NCBI GenBank assembly: GCA_017857395.1
Contig: JAFMDF010000056.1
Span: forward strand, 1-39,817
DNA from: Bacteroidota bacterium
GTDB lineage: Bacteria > Bacteroidota > Bacteroidia > Chitinophagales > Saprospiraceae
DNA length: 39,817 nt
Direction: 5' to 3'
The position numbers and the translations under genes are program-made. Below are positions 24,138-32,807 of the stretch, piece after piece. Positions within the stretch are counted from its first letter, which is position 1. Each line of letters begins with the position of its first letter. The notes under the pieces are model-generated. The model saw only the letters and a program-made list of their open reading frames with translations. It was not told the DNA's origin and ran no database searches.

Positions 24138-25619
24138 ATGGAAGCATATAGGAATCCAATCATTTTAACTTTTGTCGCCCTTTACATGCTATTATGTATT
24201 GGCGTAGGTATTTGGGCATTAAGGCGGACAAAATCGACCCATGATTTTTTTATGGCAGGTCGAGATTTAGGGATAATGGTGACCGCCTTTGCTGTCTTTT
24301 CAAGTACTTTAAGTGGTTTTGGTTTTGTCGGCGGACCAGGGTTAGTGTATAAATTAGGAATGAGTTCTGTGTGGATGATTGTTTGTGCCATTATGGGCTA
24401 TAATATTTCATTTCTGCTCTTAGCCAAACGGTTGCGCTTGTTTTCAGAATTAGGCAATTCCCTGTCTTTACCCGATGTGGTATTTCTAAGATATGGCAAA
24501 AGATCTACCAGCTTTTTGGTGGCAGTTGCTATTATTTTAGGGGTTTTAGGCTATTTAGCTACGCAGATTTTAGCAATGGCAGTGGTTTTAAAAGATATTC
24601 TAGTTGAAACAGATTTTTTGGCAACCATTAGCTTAGAAATGTGTGTCATAATTTCCTGCTCCATTCTCGTTTTTTATAGTGTAACTGGCGGAATAGTCGC
24701 CTCGGTTTATTCTGATTTAATTCAAGGTGGTGTGATGGTTGTTGCCGCTACTTTAGTTTTTTTTACGGTTGTTTATACTTTTGATAATGGCTTTTCAGAG
24801 ATAAGCCAGACTATCCAAGAACATGACCCTGAAGCGATTGGTCCTTGGGGAACGCTGGGGATGGTAGGCTGTTTGAGTTGGTTTTTTGTTTTCGGACTCG
24901 GTAGTTCAGGACAGCCCCATGTCATTACTAAAATGATGATGTATAAAAAGGTCAATGATGCCAAACATATTTTGCCTGTCTCGGCAATGGGCTATATCTT
25001 TTCTGCTTTATTATGGATTGGTATTGGTTTGGCGATGCGGGCTTTAGTCTTACAAGGTATTCAACCTGAATTAGCCACACCAGATGCCGCAGCTTCCCAA
25101 TTTTTACAGAATTATGCCCACCCTGTTTTAGCAGGCGTCGTCTTTGCTGGTTTGTTTGCCGCCATCATGTCTACTGCCGATGCCTTTTTGAATATTGGTA
25201 CGGCAGCTGTTATGCACGATATTCCTAAGGCGATTGGTAAAACGATTAAGAATGAATTGTTCTGGGCTAGAATGACCACCGCTTTAATTACCGTTTTTGC
25301 AGCAGTTTTTGCGCTTTACTCTGGTGATTTAGTCGCTATTTTGGGTGCTTTTGGATGGGGAACTTTTGCAGCAGCTATTGTGCCTGTAGTTGTCATCGGG
25401 TTTAACTGGAAACGGGCAACACCAATGGCCGCTAATATTGCCGTCATTTCTAGTTTAGTGGTTAATTTTGTAATTAAAATCTTTAAAATTTCAGTGCCTT
25501 ATAATATTGATGTCGGTGCTTTAGCATTGACGGTTTCTTTGATTTTATTTATTGGTATTTCTTTAGCATCTGAGCAACCTGAGATTGACCCTGATGTGGA
25601 GGCAGTGATGGATTTGTAG
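24138..25619 (+). CDS. Sodium:solute symporter family protein
   Basis: A 493-residue transporter with about 13 transmembrane helices, characteristic of the SSS family (PutP/PanF type). The start GVGIWALRRTKSTHDFFMAG has the conserved TxxDFFxAGR segment; the sodium-site region GFGFVGGPGLVYKLG, the phrase YSVTGGIVASVYSDLIQGGV and the family motif FAAIMSTADAFLNIGTAAV are all present. It imports a small organic solute with Na+. The substrate is unclear; the neighbouring creatininase-family gene and partner-like 4-TM protein are hints only. It converges with the creatininase gene. Confidence 0.93.
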   Translation: MEAYRNPIILTFVALYMLLCIGVGIWALRRTKSTHDFFMAGRDLGIMVTAFAVFSSTLSGFGFVGGPGLVYKLGMSSVWMIVCAIMGYNISFLLLAKRLRLFSELGNSLSLPDVVFLRYGKRSTSFLVAVAIILGVLGYLATQILAMAVVLKDILVETDFLATISLEMCVIISCSILVFYSVTGGIVASVYSDLIQGGVMVVAATLVFFTVVYTFDNGFSEISQTIQEHDPEAIGPWGTLGMVGCLSWFFVFGLGSSGQPHVITKMMMYKKVNDAKHILPVSAMGYIFSALLWIGIGLAMRALVLQGIQPELATPDAAASQFLQNYAHPVLAGVVFAGLFAAIMSTADAFLNIGTAAVMHDIPKAIGKTIKNELFWARMTTALITVFAAVFALYSGDLVAILGAFGWGTFAAAIVPVVVIGFNWKRATPMAANIAVISSLVVNFVIKIFKISVPYNIDVGALALTVSLILFIGISLASEQPEIDPDVEAVMDL

Positions 25620-25652
25620 GTAATTAGAGTATGTCCGTAAAGTCCTGACAAT

Positions 25653-26416
25653 TCATTCATACAACTCCTCATTCGGCGTAGTAGCCAAATCTACCAATAA
25701 TTGCCCAATATTTTTAGCGCAATCTTCTAAGTAGATTTTCCCTTTTTCCGCAGTCGAAGGATAAGGATTTCCGACGCCTGTATCCGCAGTCACTTTCGAC
25801 CATTGCCGTTGTGCAGTGACCCAACCTTCTTTAAAGGCTTTAATTTTAAATCGTTTAGCCGCCCCATCTCCTGCCTCTGATAACGGTCGCACTAAATCAG
25901 GCGCAATATGTAGCATCGCACTCGTTTCCATTTCACCTGCATGGTCGCCAGGGTCATCAAAATATTGTTTCCAATCTACTGCTTGAAACCAGTTTGCCCA
26001 ACAAATAAACATATCGGGAAAATGAAAGGACATTTCCCGAATCATGTTTTTAAAGTTATTCCCACCATGCCCATTCAGCAAAACTAGTTTATCAATTCCA
26101 GCCCTAACTAAAACATCCACCGTATCTTTTAAAATCGCCATTTGTGTACTTGGATTGATATTCATACACAATTTGACATCCAATTGCCCCGTATTAATCC
26201 CATAAGGAATACAAGGCAAAACAATTGCTTTGCCGCCTGCTTCCCAAGCGATTTTTGCTGCTGCTGCTGCGACATAATCGACTTGGTAATTATCGGTCGC
26301 ATAAGGTAAATGGTAATTATGGGCTTCGGTGGCCCCCAAGGCATAACGGCTACTTTATAGTCCGTTTCTTTGACGGTTTTCCAATTTGTTTCGGCTAGGA
26401 TGTAGGGTCGATTCAT
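25653..26416 (-). pseudogene. Creatininase-family amidohydrolase with a one-base frameshift
   Basis: Two frames together encode one creatininase. From ATG 26416 the N-terminus reads MNRPYILAETNWKTVKE ... VAVMPWG; the protein then continues in the next frame as GATEAHNYHLPYATDN. The join lies in a run of five G on the minus strand (26337-26333); one more G would restore a 254-residue protein. The family's metal ligands are intact downstream: ATEAHNYHLP, LNGHGGNN, and DHAGEMETSAML. The family cleaves cyclic or linear amides (creatinine, formamides). Either a homopolymer sequencing error, a true mutation, or, less likely, programmed slippage. Without a fix, only a TTG start at 26339 would express the 228-residue C-terminal part. 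Confidence 0.8.
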
Positions 26417-26434
26417 TTTAAAATTATTAACAAG

Positions 26435-26662
26435 ATTAACGTTTGGAATGCATATAACCGAATAGCAGGTATTTTTCGATTCACGGCTAAAATTCTACGA
26501 ATAAATATTCCAGGTCGTACAAAAGCAAAAGAGATGGAAGAAGAATATGTCAAAAAATACGAGGAAAAATACGGCAAATGTCCAAGAGGAAGCCCAGAAG
26601 AAATCAATTCTTTGGCTGCATGCCCAAAACAGTTTCCGCATAACTATAAGTCGCCTTCCTAA
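26435..26662 (+). other. Open frame with coding character but no proper start (possible gene remnant)
   Basis: From about 26435 to the TAA at 26660-26662 one plus frame stays open and reads like protein: NVWNAYNRIAGIFRF, RINIPGRTKAK, then EMEEEYVKKYEEKYGKCPRG and SPEEINSLAA. The only ATG in frame is at 26534, giving 42 residues; no ATG or GTG stands further upstream. It fills the gap between the creatininase and hydrolase genes and overlaps the 3' end of the latter on the other strand. I do not recognise it. Confidence 0.3.
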
Positions 26663-27593
26663 CTGCTTCAATATCTTCTGATTGCCTTAAAGAACAAAGT
26701 ACATGATTATTTACATTTGCAAAAGGAACCAATTGCTTTTTATTAGCAGGAGTTGCTGTTTGCTGATCCATTTCTAGCATCGCTGCTACAGAAACAACAG
26801 GGTCTTGCTTTTCTTCATTTTTATAAAAATAGCCCATAAAATAAGGCGAGTTAATTTTACTGAATGTTTCGGAAGTCATGGTTTGTTCTAATAAAGCCTC
26901 TAATGCGATGATTCCTTTAGAATGATATTGGGTAGTGGCAAAATTTTTCATTTCTGGTTTATGGTAAGCGCCAGATTTAACATACTCCCCTACCATAGCG
27001 TCCGTCAAATATTCGCCCCAAGGCATGGTCGTTAATTGGGCCGCCGCACTAGCAATCGCAATATTAGGCGAATACATAATTTGTGCATGTACCATTTCTG
27101 GATTATGAGCCGTCAAGTACAAGGAATGCGTACCGCCTGTTGAACAAGACATTAAAATGACTTTCTCTCCTAATTGTTGCCCAATAGCAATGGCTTCTTT
27201 AGCAGAATCCATATAATTTTTAGGCGTCAAGTTTTTAAACGTATTTTTATCATCAATCCCATGATCTTGTTGCCGAGCGAGGTATAAATTAGCGCCATAT
27301 CGCTTAGCAAATTGCGTATGAATCGCATCGCCTTCCCAAATACTTGCGGAGAAACCGTGTAAATACACAACGGCATATTCTGTTTTCCTAATGGAATCTG
27401 CCCAAATAATCCTTGATTCGTTATCAGGTTTTAGATTGACCACTTTGGCTTCTTTTGCTTTAATATATTCATCCAATTGTTCAATTGGAATATTAATAGA
27501 CTCAATTTTTCCGTCAACAGTTTCAAATTCCGCTTTAGGACCAAAGAAAAGCGTTCCTACAAGGAGGGCGGACAGAATGTATCTTTTTTTCAT
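26604..27593 (-). CDS. Alpha/beta hydrolase, secreted
   Basis: A 329-residue protein starting at ATG 27593 (MKKRYILSALLVGTLFFG), which gives a clean signal peptide; upstream in-frame starts add a meaningless low-complexity stretch from the hairpin region. Alpha/beta-hydrolase features: the oxyanion segment VVYLHGFSAS, the HGID loop, and the nucleophile elbow MSCSTGGTHSL, in which the usual first glycine of GxSxG is replaced by serine. The C-terminal NVNNHVLCSLRQSED likely bears the catalytic histidine. Probable periplasmic or outer-surface esterase/lipase of unknown substrate. It follows the DUF3089 hydrolase gene on the same strand, separated by a strong inverted repeat. Confidence 0.82.
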   Translation of the reverse strand: MKKRYILSALLVGTLFFGPKAEFETVDGKIESINIPIEQLDEYIKAKEAKVVNLKPDNESRIIWADSIRKTEYAVVYLHGFSASIWEGDAIHTQFAKRYGANLYLARQQDHGIDDKNTFKNLTPKNYMDSAKEAIAIGQQLGEKVILMSCSTGGTHSLYLTAHNPEMVHAQIMYSPNIAIASAAAQLTTMPWGEYLTDAMVGEYVKSGAYHKPEMKNFATTQYHSKGIIALEALLEQTMTSETFSKINSPYFMGYFYKNEEKQDPVVSVAAMLEMDQQTATPANKKQLVPFANVNNHVLCSLRQSEDIEAVRKATYSYAETVLGMQPKN

Positions 27594-27613
27594 GATGTTA
27601 TTTTGTTGGTTGT

Positions 27614-27670
27614 GATGTTGCCATGTTACCATGTTACGACGACGACAAGGCAACATGGTAACATCGCAAC
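27614..27670 (-). terminator. Long imperfect inverted repeat between two hydrolase genes
   Basis: The arm at 27614-27637 (GATGTTGCCATG, then TTACCATGTTAC) pairs with 27649-27670 (GGCAACATGGTAACATCGCAAC), sharing AACATGGTAACAT as an exact 13-base core plus flanks. It begins two bases after the stop of the DUF3089 gene, so it may end that transcript or act as a processing site before the downstream hydrolase. Confidence 0.5.
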
Positions 27671-27671
27671 T

Positions 27672-28697
27672 TTATTTTTTAGCCAAAAAAGCAGCAGCTC
27701 GTTCCTGCGCATTTTCTCGCACATTCATGTAATAAAAATTAAAATCAGCAATATGGTAATTGGGATTTTTTAATAAAAAACTACCAAAAAACTTAGGCTT
27801 GTCTGCCCATAGAATACCATCTTTGGGAACTACTTTTGCACTACATAATTCAGGGTATACTTTCTTTAATTTTCTTAAAATAGCGCCTTTATTTTGTGTT
27901 TTACTAACAGGTGTATCATCTGTTGTCCAAGTTAACGGATTAGTAACCGCTACTTTATCAGAAGTATAACTTTTTGGCGTGAAACCACTTTCGAAGGTTC
28001 GCCAAGCAGTAAAACAACCTGTTTCTGATGGAGATTGACAAACAGGGATATTATCAAACTCCTCTTTTAACACTGGAATGCCGACTAAATAACCTGCGAC
28101 AAATTGCTTTTGTAGAGGGGTTCCATCAAAAAACTCTTTCACTAATCTTCGACTATGCGTAGTTCCTTGACTATGAGAAGCGATGATAATCGGTCTACCA
28201 TTATTATAATTATCTAAATAGTATTGAAAAGCATTTTTTAAATCTTCATAGGCTAAATCAAAAATGGCTTTTGCTTTCGCTTTATCTTGAATATAATAAG
28301 CATTGATATGTGCTTGCCGATAACGTGGGGCATAGACTTTTCCGACGCCATTAAAAATACTAGCTTGAAATTTAATGGTACTTTCATCAACTCTTTTATT
28401 CAAAGCAGGATCATTAACTGGGCCATTCCATTGATCATCTCCTTTTTCTCCTGTATAAATGGTTGGATGCATAAAAAAGACATCGATTTTGGCATTCGCT
28501 TGCTCATCTGTTACGCCTTTTGGGGTATTATCTGCGGTATCCTTTTTGGTAGGTAAGGCTGCCCAATAAGCCGACTTGGCATAATCAGGTGCTTTTGTGA
28601 CTTTGTCTGCGCTGAAATCTCCTTTTGGTATGATGTGGACAGATTTACAGTTGGTAAATAAAACAGTAGCAAAAATTAGACAGTATAAAAATTTCAT
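27672..28697 (-). CDS. DUF3089 family alpha/beta-hydrolase-like lipoprotein
   Basis: A 341-residue protein. The N-terminus MKFLYCLIFATVLFTNCKSV looks like a lipoprotein signal with cysteine at position 17, although asparagine before it is unusual. The DUF3089 block is clear: IDVFFMHPTIYTGEKGDDQW, VYAPRYRQAHINAYY, and the nucleophile motif IIASHSQGTTHSRRL. Family members are predicted serine hydrolases of unknown substrate. A second hydrolase gene follows in the same direction. Start ATG 28697. Confidence 0.88.
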   Translation of the reverse strand: MKFLYCLIFATVLFTNCKSVHIIPKGDFSADKVTKAPDYAKSAYWAALPTKKDTADNTPKGVTDEQANAKIDVFFMHPTIYTGEKGDDQWNGPVNDPALNKRVDESTIKFQASIFNGVGKVYAPRYRQAHINAYYIQDKAKAKAIFDLAYEDLKNAFQYYLDNYNNGRPIIIASHSQGTTHSRRLVKEFFDGTPLQKQFVAGYLVGIPVLKEEFDNIPVCQSPSETGCFTAWRTFESGFTPKSYTSDKVAVTNPLTWTTDDTPVSKTQNKGAILRKLKKVYPELCSAKVVPKDGILWADKPKFFGSFLLKNPNYHIADFNFYYMNVRENAQERAAAFLAKK

Positions 28698-28913
28698 TAC
28701 TAGAATTTGATTAGGTAGTGGTTGTTTTAGAATATAATCGTCTAACGAGGGGAATTGTTTTAATGATGCTTCGTTTAATTTTCTATAATAAAGTTAGTAG
28801 CATCTAATTGTAGTTATTAGTCGGTAAGAAACATCATTTATCTCTTTTCAAATCATTCAAAGCAAAAATAGTTTGCTTACATTTACCTATTATTTGCACC
28901 CAATACAAAAAGA

Positions 28914-29600
28914 ATGAAACTCACAGCTAAAGAATTATACACTAAATTAGTAGACGAATACAAAATAATCGGTCAAAAAGGAGTTATTCATTTTACCTTA
29001 AAAGATTTGACGATTGCCGTAGAAACCAAAGATTCCGTTGGCAATCTACTCCAAGAATGGTTGAAAGCGTGGTTTCAGGCAAGTGATATTGATTTTTTAG
29101 AAAATAAGAATACGCAGAGTTTTCCTGATTTTTATTTAGATAAGACGAACCAGAAACAAGGATTATTGGAAGTAAAAACATTTGATTGGAAAAGAGGCCC
29201 AGGATTCGATTTAGCTAATTTTGATTCCTACTGTAATTCTTTATTGACCAATGCTTATCGAATAGATTCAGACTATTTAATTTTTGCTTATGAATTAAAA
29301 GGGAGTGAATTAAGCATTAAGAATGTTTGGTTAAAAAAGATTTGGGAGTTAGCTTGTCCAAGTAGTACCTATCCTATTAAAGTACAAGAGAAAAAGAAAA
29401 TCATCTATAATCTGCGACCTGCAACTTGGTATTCTACCAGAAGTACCTTCAAACCTTTTAATGACAAAGAAAAATTTCTAGCAGCACTAAATGACACTCG
29501 GTATCAATATTCCCAGACTAGATTAGATAACTCTCATTGGTTAAGAAAAGTATTGCAAAATTACGAAAGTCATACGGGCATAGCACTTAATGTAAAGTGA
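28914..29600 (+). CDS. Type II restriction endonuclease, NgoBV/NlaIV-like
   Basis: A 228-residue PD-(D/E)xK nuclease. The catalytic motif is P71-D72 (SFPDFYL) followed by E86-V-K88 (GLLEVKTFDW). The N-terminal LTAKELYTKLVDEY, TKDSVGNLLQEWLKAWF and later NVWLKKIWELACPSSTYPIK match my recollection of the NgoBV family, whose target is GGNNCC; the specificity is therefore a recalled, unconfirmed suggestion. It is convergent with its cognate C5 methyltransferase, with the two stop regions overlapping by 31 bases. It cuts unmodified foreign DNA. Confidence 0.82.
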   Translation: MKLTAKELYTKLVDEYKIIGQKGVIHFTLKDLTIAVETKDSVGNLLQEWLKAWFQASDIDFLENKNTQSFPDFYLDKTNQKQGLLEVKTFDWKRGPGFDLANFDSYCNSLLTNAYRIDSDYLIFAYELKGSELSIKNVWLKKIWELACPSSTYPIKVQEKKKIIYNLRPATWYSTRSTFKPFNDKEKFLAALNDTRYQYSQTRLDNSHWLRKVLQNYESHTGIALNVK

Positions 29601-30913
29601 GGTTGATTAGCGTAAATCTCAGCAGTTCTATTAGCAACAGCCTCCATTACAGGAACTGCAACAGTATTTCCTAAAAGATCAAAAGCTTCCTTTTCTTTTA
29701 CTGGTATTTTATACCATTCTGGATAACCAAAAAGTCGTAACCCTTCTCTAATAGATAAGCTTCTTAGTCCATTTCCATCAACTACCGCAATTCTAGAGAC
29801 ATCTGTGGCAACTAGAGTTGGGGCTATATCGTTGGGGTCTAGAATTTTATTAATCTCAAAACTCAATTTTCCTGTGACAATATTATAGCCTTTAGGCAAT
29901 TGTTCATCGTAAGTTCGATATTTTTTGATACCTCCATTTTTCATTACCTCTTTAACTAATTTCTTAGGATGTTCCATCTTTAAATACCCTTTTTCTACCA
30001 AGTCATCTAATAATTGTTCTAAGTTTTTTTTTGGAAAAAAAGTACTAATTTGGGAGAGGGTTAAAGACATACCATCCATCCAATCTATTCCGTTTTCTAT
30101 TGCCCATTTTTTCTTTCTTCGTTCTTTAAAAAGCTGATTGAGTAGATTTTTTTGTTGTAAACTCACTTTTCCTTTGATGCCTATATCCCAACTATGGATA
30201 TTATTTTTACCACCTCGTTTATCTTTAATCGACTTGCCATAAAGTTCCTCAATGGAATAATGTTGCAATAATTTTTTAGTAAATTTAGTATCTCTCGTTT
30301 TAAGACCAGATTCTAATATTTCTTTGACAGTTGCTCGTTGAATAGGAAAATTAATCAAATCAACTGCTTGATCTTTAGTGCCAACAATAAAAACTCTTTT
30401 TCTAGATTGTGGTAAGGCAAAATCAATAGAATCTAATAATTTATAACTTACTTTATATCCTAATTCGGTCAATTTAAATAGTATCGTTTTTAAGGTACGC
30501 CCTATTTTATCTTTTTTATTTGCTAGATCATGTTTGAGTAAACCTTCTACATTTTCCAAAATAAACCCGTACGGTTGTTTAGCAGCTAAAATTCGCTCAA
30601 TTTCAAAAAATAAGGTACCTCTGGTGTCTTGAAAACCAAATCTTTTGCCACTTGCACTAAATGGTTGGCATGGAAAACCCCCTAAAAGAAAATCAAAGTC
30701 TGGAATGTCTTCATTTTTTACTTTGAATATGTCTCCAACAAAATGCTCTCCTTTGAAATTATGCTTAAGCGTTTTGACAGCATAGGGTTTTATTTCCGAT
30801 GTCATTACACATTCTGTATCAAAACCTTGTTTTTTAAAAGCATTTTCAAAACCCAATTTCATCCCCCCCATTCCTGCAAATAAATCAATAAATTTCACTT
30901 TTTTATTACCCAT
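29570..30913 (-). CDS. DNA (cytosine-5) methyltransferase of the R-M unit
   Basis: A 447-residue m5C methyltransferase. Ordered motifs: I, FIDLFAGMGGMKLGFENAF; IV, GGFPCQPFSASGKRFGF with catalytic C82; VI, ENVEGLL at 120-122; VIII, LPQSRKRVFIVGT; then a target-recognition region with a winged-helix-like insert (WMDGMSLTLSQISTFFPKKN), and IX/X near SLSIREGLRLFGYP and LLGNTVAVPVMEAVA. It protects host DNA against the endonuclease encoded head-on. I start it at ATG 30913 (MGNKKVKF), which overlaps the end of the DUF6471 gene by eight bases; an upstream TTG is less likely. Confidence 0.95.
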   Translation of the reverse strand: MGNKKVKFIDLFAGMGGMKLGFENAFKKQGFDTECVMTSEIKPYAVKTLKHNFKGEHFVGDIFKVKNEDIPDFDFLLGGFPCQPFSASGKRFGFQDTRGTLFFEIERILAAKQPYGFILENVEGLLKHDLANKKDKIGRTLKTILFKLTELGYKVSYKLLDSIDFALPQSRKRVFIVGTKDQAVDLINFPIQRATVKEILESGLKTRDTKFTKKLLQHYSIEELYGKSIKDKRGGKNNIHSWDIGIKGKVSLQQKNLLNQLFKERRKKKWAIENGIDWMDGMSLTLSQISTFFPKKNLEQLLDDLVEKGYLKMEHPKKLVKEVMKNGGIKKYRTYDEQLPKGYNIVTGKLSFEINKILDPNDIAPTLVATDVSRIAVVDGNGLRSLSIREGLRLFGYPEWYKIPVKEKEAFDLLGNTVAVPVMEAVANRTAEIYANQPHFTLSAMPV

Positions 30914-31190
30914 TCTTTGATACTGTTTGATATTCCACAATTGGTTCTGCTGCTACATTTAGACTACTATATTCTACTTCTAAATCAATGTATTTACAAT
31001 CTAAAACATAAAGACATTGGAGTAAAAATGCAGCACTAAATGTTCCTCTACTTATTTTGCTGTCAATGCTGGATTTTGTTTCTTCTATTCCTAATTGTTT
31101 TAGCTTTATAGCCAAAGATTTATGAGAAATTCCTCTTCTAATAATTGCAGATTTCAATAATCTCTTTGCTTTAATTTTCCAATCATTCAT
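30906..31190 (-). CDS. DUF6471 domain protein of the R-M unit
   Basis: A 94-residue protein. MNDWKIKAKRLLKSAIIRRG, ISHKSLAIKLKQLGIEET and KISRGTFSAAFLLQCLYVL form the DUF6471 domain, which looks like an HTH: K-S-L-A-I-K-L ... S-K-I-S-R-G resembles an XRE recognition core. Start chosen at ATG 31190; a longer frame to 31247 adds residues encoded by promoter repeats. The stop overlaps the methyltransferase start (ATGGGTAA), so it is cotranscribed and coupled. It may be a control-type regulator of the system; function inferred from fold and position. Confidence 0.82.
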   Translation of the reverse strand: MNDWKIKAKRLLKSAIIRRGISHKSLAIKLKQLGIEETKSSIDSKISRGTFSAAFLLQCLYVLDCKYIDLEVEYSSLNVAAEPIVEYQTVSKNG

Positions 31191-31198
31191 AATTAGCA

Positions 31199-31240
31199 TT
31201 TTTGCAAATATGCAAAAATACTTGCGAATATGGAAAATTA
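31199..31240 (-). promoter_or_regulatory. Tandem 20-bp boxes in the promoter of the DUF6471-methyltransferase operon
   Basis: 31201-31220 and 31221-31240 are direct repeats of 20 bases matching at 16 positions (TTTGCAAATATGCAAAAATA and CTTGCGAATATGGAAAATTA). The first also contains the inverted repeat TTTTTGCA-AATA-TGCAAAAA (31199-31218). On the minus strand TATTTTTG (31220-31213) is a good -7 box. The layout resembles the C-boxes of controller-regulated R-M systems. Confidence 0.55.
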
Positions 31241-31337
31241 AAAACAAATATTTTTTACTTTAATTCAATTTTAATACAAATCAAACAAAAATAAAACCTA
31301 TTTATTTTCTAATTATGGAGATTTATTTGTTGTTCAA

Positions 31338-32657
31338 TTAAACAGCTTGCTGCACCAGCTTAAAAGCCTTATCCAAAACATCCAAAGCCATCGCAATTTC
31401 TTCCTCATTAACGGTCATTGGAGGGGAAATTCTAACCACATTGCCATACAATCCACCTTTACCAATAATCAATCCTAATTTTCGAGTTTCTTCAAATAAA
31501 TGCTTAGTCGCTTCTGGTGCAGGTTCTTTAGTAGTTCGGTCTTTGACTAATTCTAGACCTTGCATCAAACCACGACCTCTGACATCTCCAATAATATTAT
31601 ATTTTTCTTGCATTTTCTCTAAACCTGTTCGCAACATTTTTCCTAATTCACCAACTCTAACTGGGTTGGCATCTTTTTCTAAAACATTCATGGTTGCCAA
31701 AGAAGCGGCACAAGCCACGGGATTTCCACCAAAAGTACTAAGTGTTAATTGGGCATCTACCATACTTTGTGCAATCTCTGGCGTCGTCATGGTATTCCCT
31801 AATGGAAAGCCATTGGCAATGCCTTTTGCCATCGTCATAATATCAGGTGCTACGTCCGAATGTTCGACACCAAACCATTTATCACCTGTTCTCCCGAACC
31901 CAGTTTGTACTTCATCCGCAATAAATAAACCACCGTAATGTTTGGCAATATCGCTGGCAATTTTTAGATATTCTGCTGGCGGCGTAATAAAACCACCAAC
32001 ACCTTGGATAGGTTCTGCAATAAAGGCGGCAATTTTTCCATTGGTCGTCGTCTTTATCACTTCTTCAATATCTTGTGCACAAGCAACGCCACAACTTGGG
32101 TAGGTCATTTTTAAAGGACAACGATAGCAATATGGATTTAGTGCATGTTTGACACCCGCTATACTAGTGCCACCAATTCGCCAAGTGCCGACTCCAGTTA
32201 AGGCCATCCCCATCGCTGACCTTCCGTGGTAAGCATGTCGTAGTGCAATCACATCATGGTTACCTGTATGTGTTTGTGCCAAAACAACGGCTGTTTCATT
32301 AGCACCAGTACCAGAAGTGGCGAAGAAAGAAACCTGTAGTTTCCCTGGGGTTAATTCCGCCATTTTTTCTGCCAAATTCACATGTGCTTCATTTGGGTAT
32401 AAAGTAGAAGAGTGAATAATTTTTTCGGTCTGTTTTTGTACAGCTTCTGTTACTTCCTTTCGATTATGTCCAACACTTGTCGTTAATATCCCTCCAAAAA
32501 AATCTAGGTATTTTTTTCCTTCTGTATCCCATAAAAAGACGCCTTCACCGTGGTCAAAAGGCAATGGTTCTGTATAATATAAAACATGATTGGGAAAAAG
32601 ATACTTTTTTTGCTTCTCTAGAATTTCTGCTTTTTTGTTTTGGACAGAGGTTGCCAT
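31338..32657 (-). CDS. Class III PLP-dependent aminotransferase (AGXT2/omega-aminotransferase-like)
   Basis: A 439-residue fold-type I aminotransferase. The PLP lysine is K278 in MTMAKGIANGFPLGNTM; the cofactor aspartate lies in LFIADEVQTGFGRTG; SGTGANETAVVLAQ binds the phosphate, and AYHGRSAMGMALTG stacks the ring. The cysteine-rich insert PYCYRCPLKMTYPSCGVAC is typical of the AGXT2-like branch (alanine-glyoxylate/beta-alanine/ornithine-type), so a named substrate cannot be assigned. Length is normal. The minus-strand leader contains a hairpin followed by a T-run about 150 bases upstream (32808-32832). Confidence 0.92.
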   Translation of the reverse strand: MATSVQNKKAEILEKQKKYLFPNHVLYYTEPLPFDHGEGVFLWDTEGKKYLDFFGGILTTSVGHNRKEVTEAVQKQTEKIIHSSTLYPNEAHVNLAEKMAELTPGKLQVSFFATSGTGANETAVVLAQTHTGNHDVIALRHAYHGRSAMGMALTGVGTWRIGGTSIAGVKHALNPYCYRCPLKMTYPSCGVACAQDIEEVIKTTTNGKIAAFIAEPIQGVGGFITPPAEYLKIASDIAKHYGGLFIADEVQTGFGRTGDKWFGVEHSDVAPDIMTMAKGIANGFPLGNTMTTPEIAQSMVDAQLTLSTFGGNPVACAASLATMNVLEKDANPVRVGELGKMLRTGLEKMQEKYNIIGDVRGRGLMQGLELVKDRTTKEPAPEATKHLFEETRKLGLIIGKGGLYGNVVRISPPMTVNEEEIAMALDVLDKAFKLVQQAV

Positions 32658-32807
32658 GATAGTTGTATTAAAGTGGTTATGTGAATTTTTTAGCCGAAAA
32701 AGGAAGATAATTTACTACCTCATTACCTCACTTCATCTTGTAAATATGGCTTTTTTACGAAAGAAAGACAAAATATAGCTTTTAAAAAAATATTATTATT
32801 AAAAAAA

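Noticed and set aside
26413-26607. 64-residue minus-strand ORF between hydrolase and creatininase genes
   Set aside because: Low-complexity Ser/Leu/Ile sequence; the opposite strand of the same stretch reads far more like protein.
27477-27773. 98-residue plus-strand ORF across the two hydrolase genes
   Set aside because: It runs through the inverted repeat and antisense to signal peptides; no coding character.
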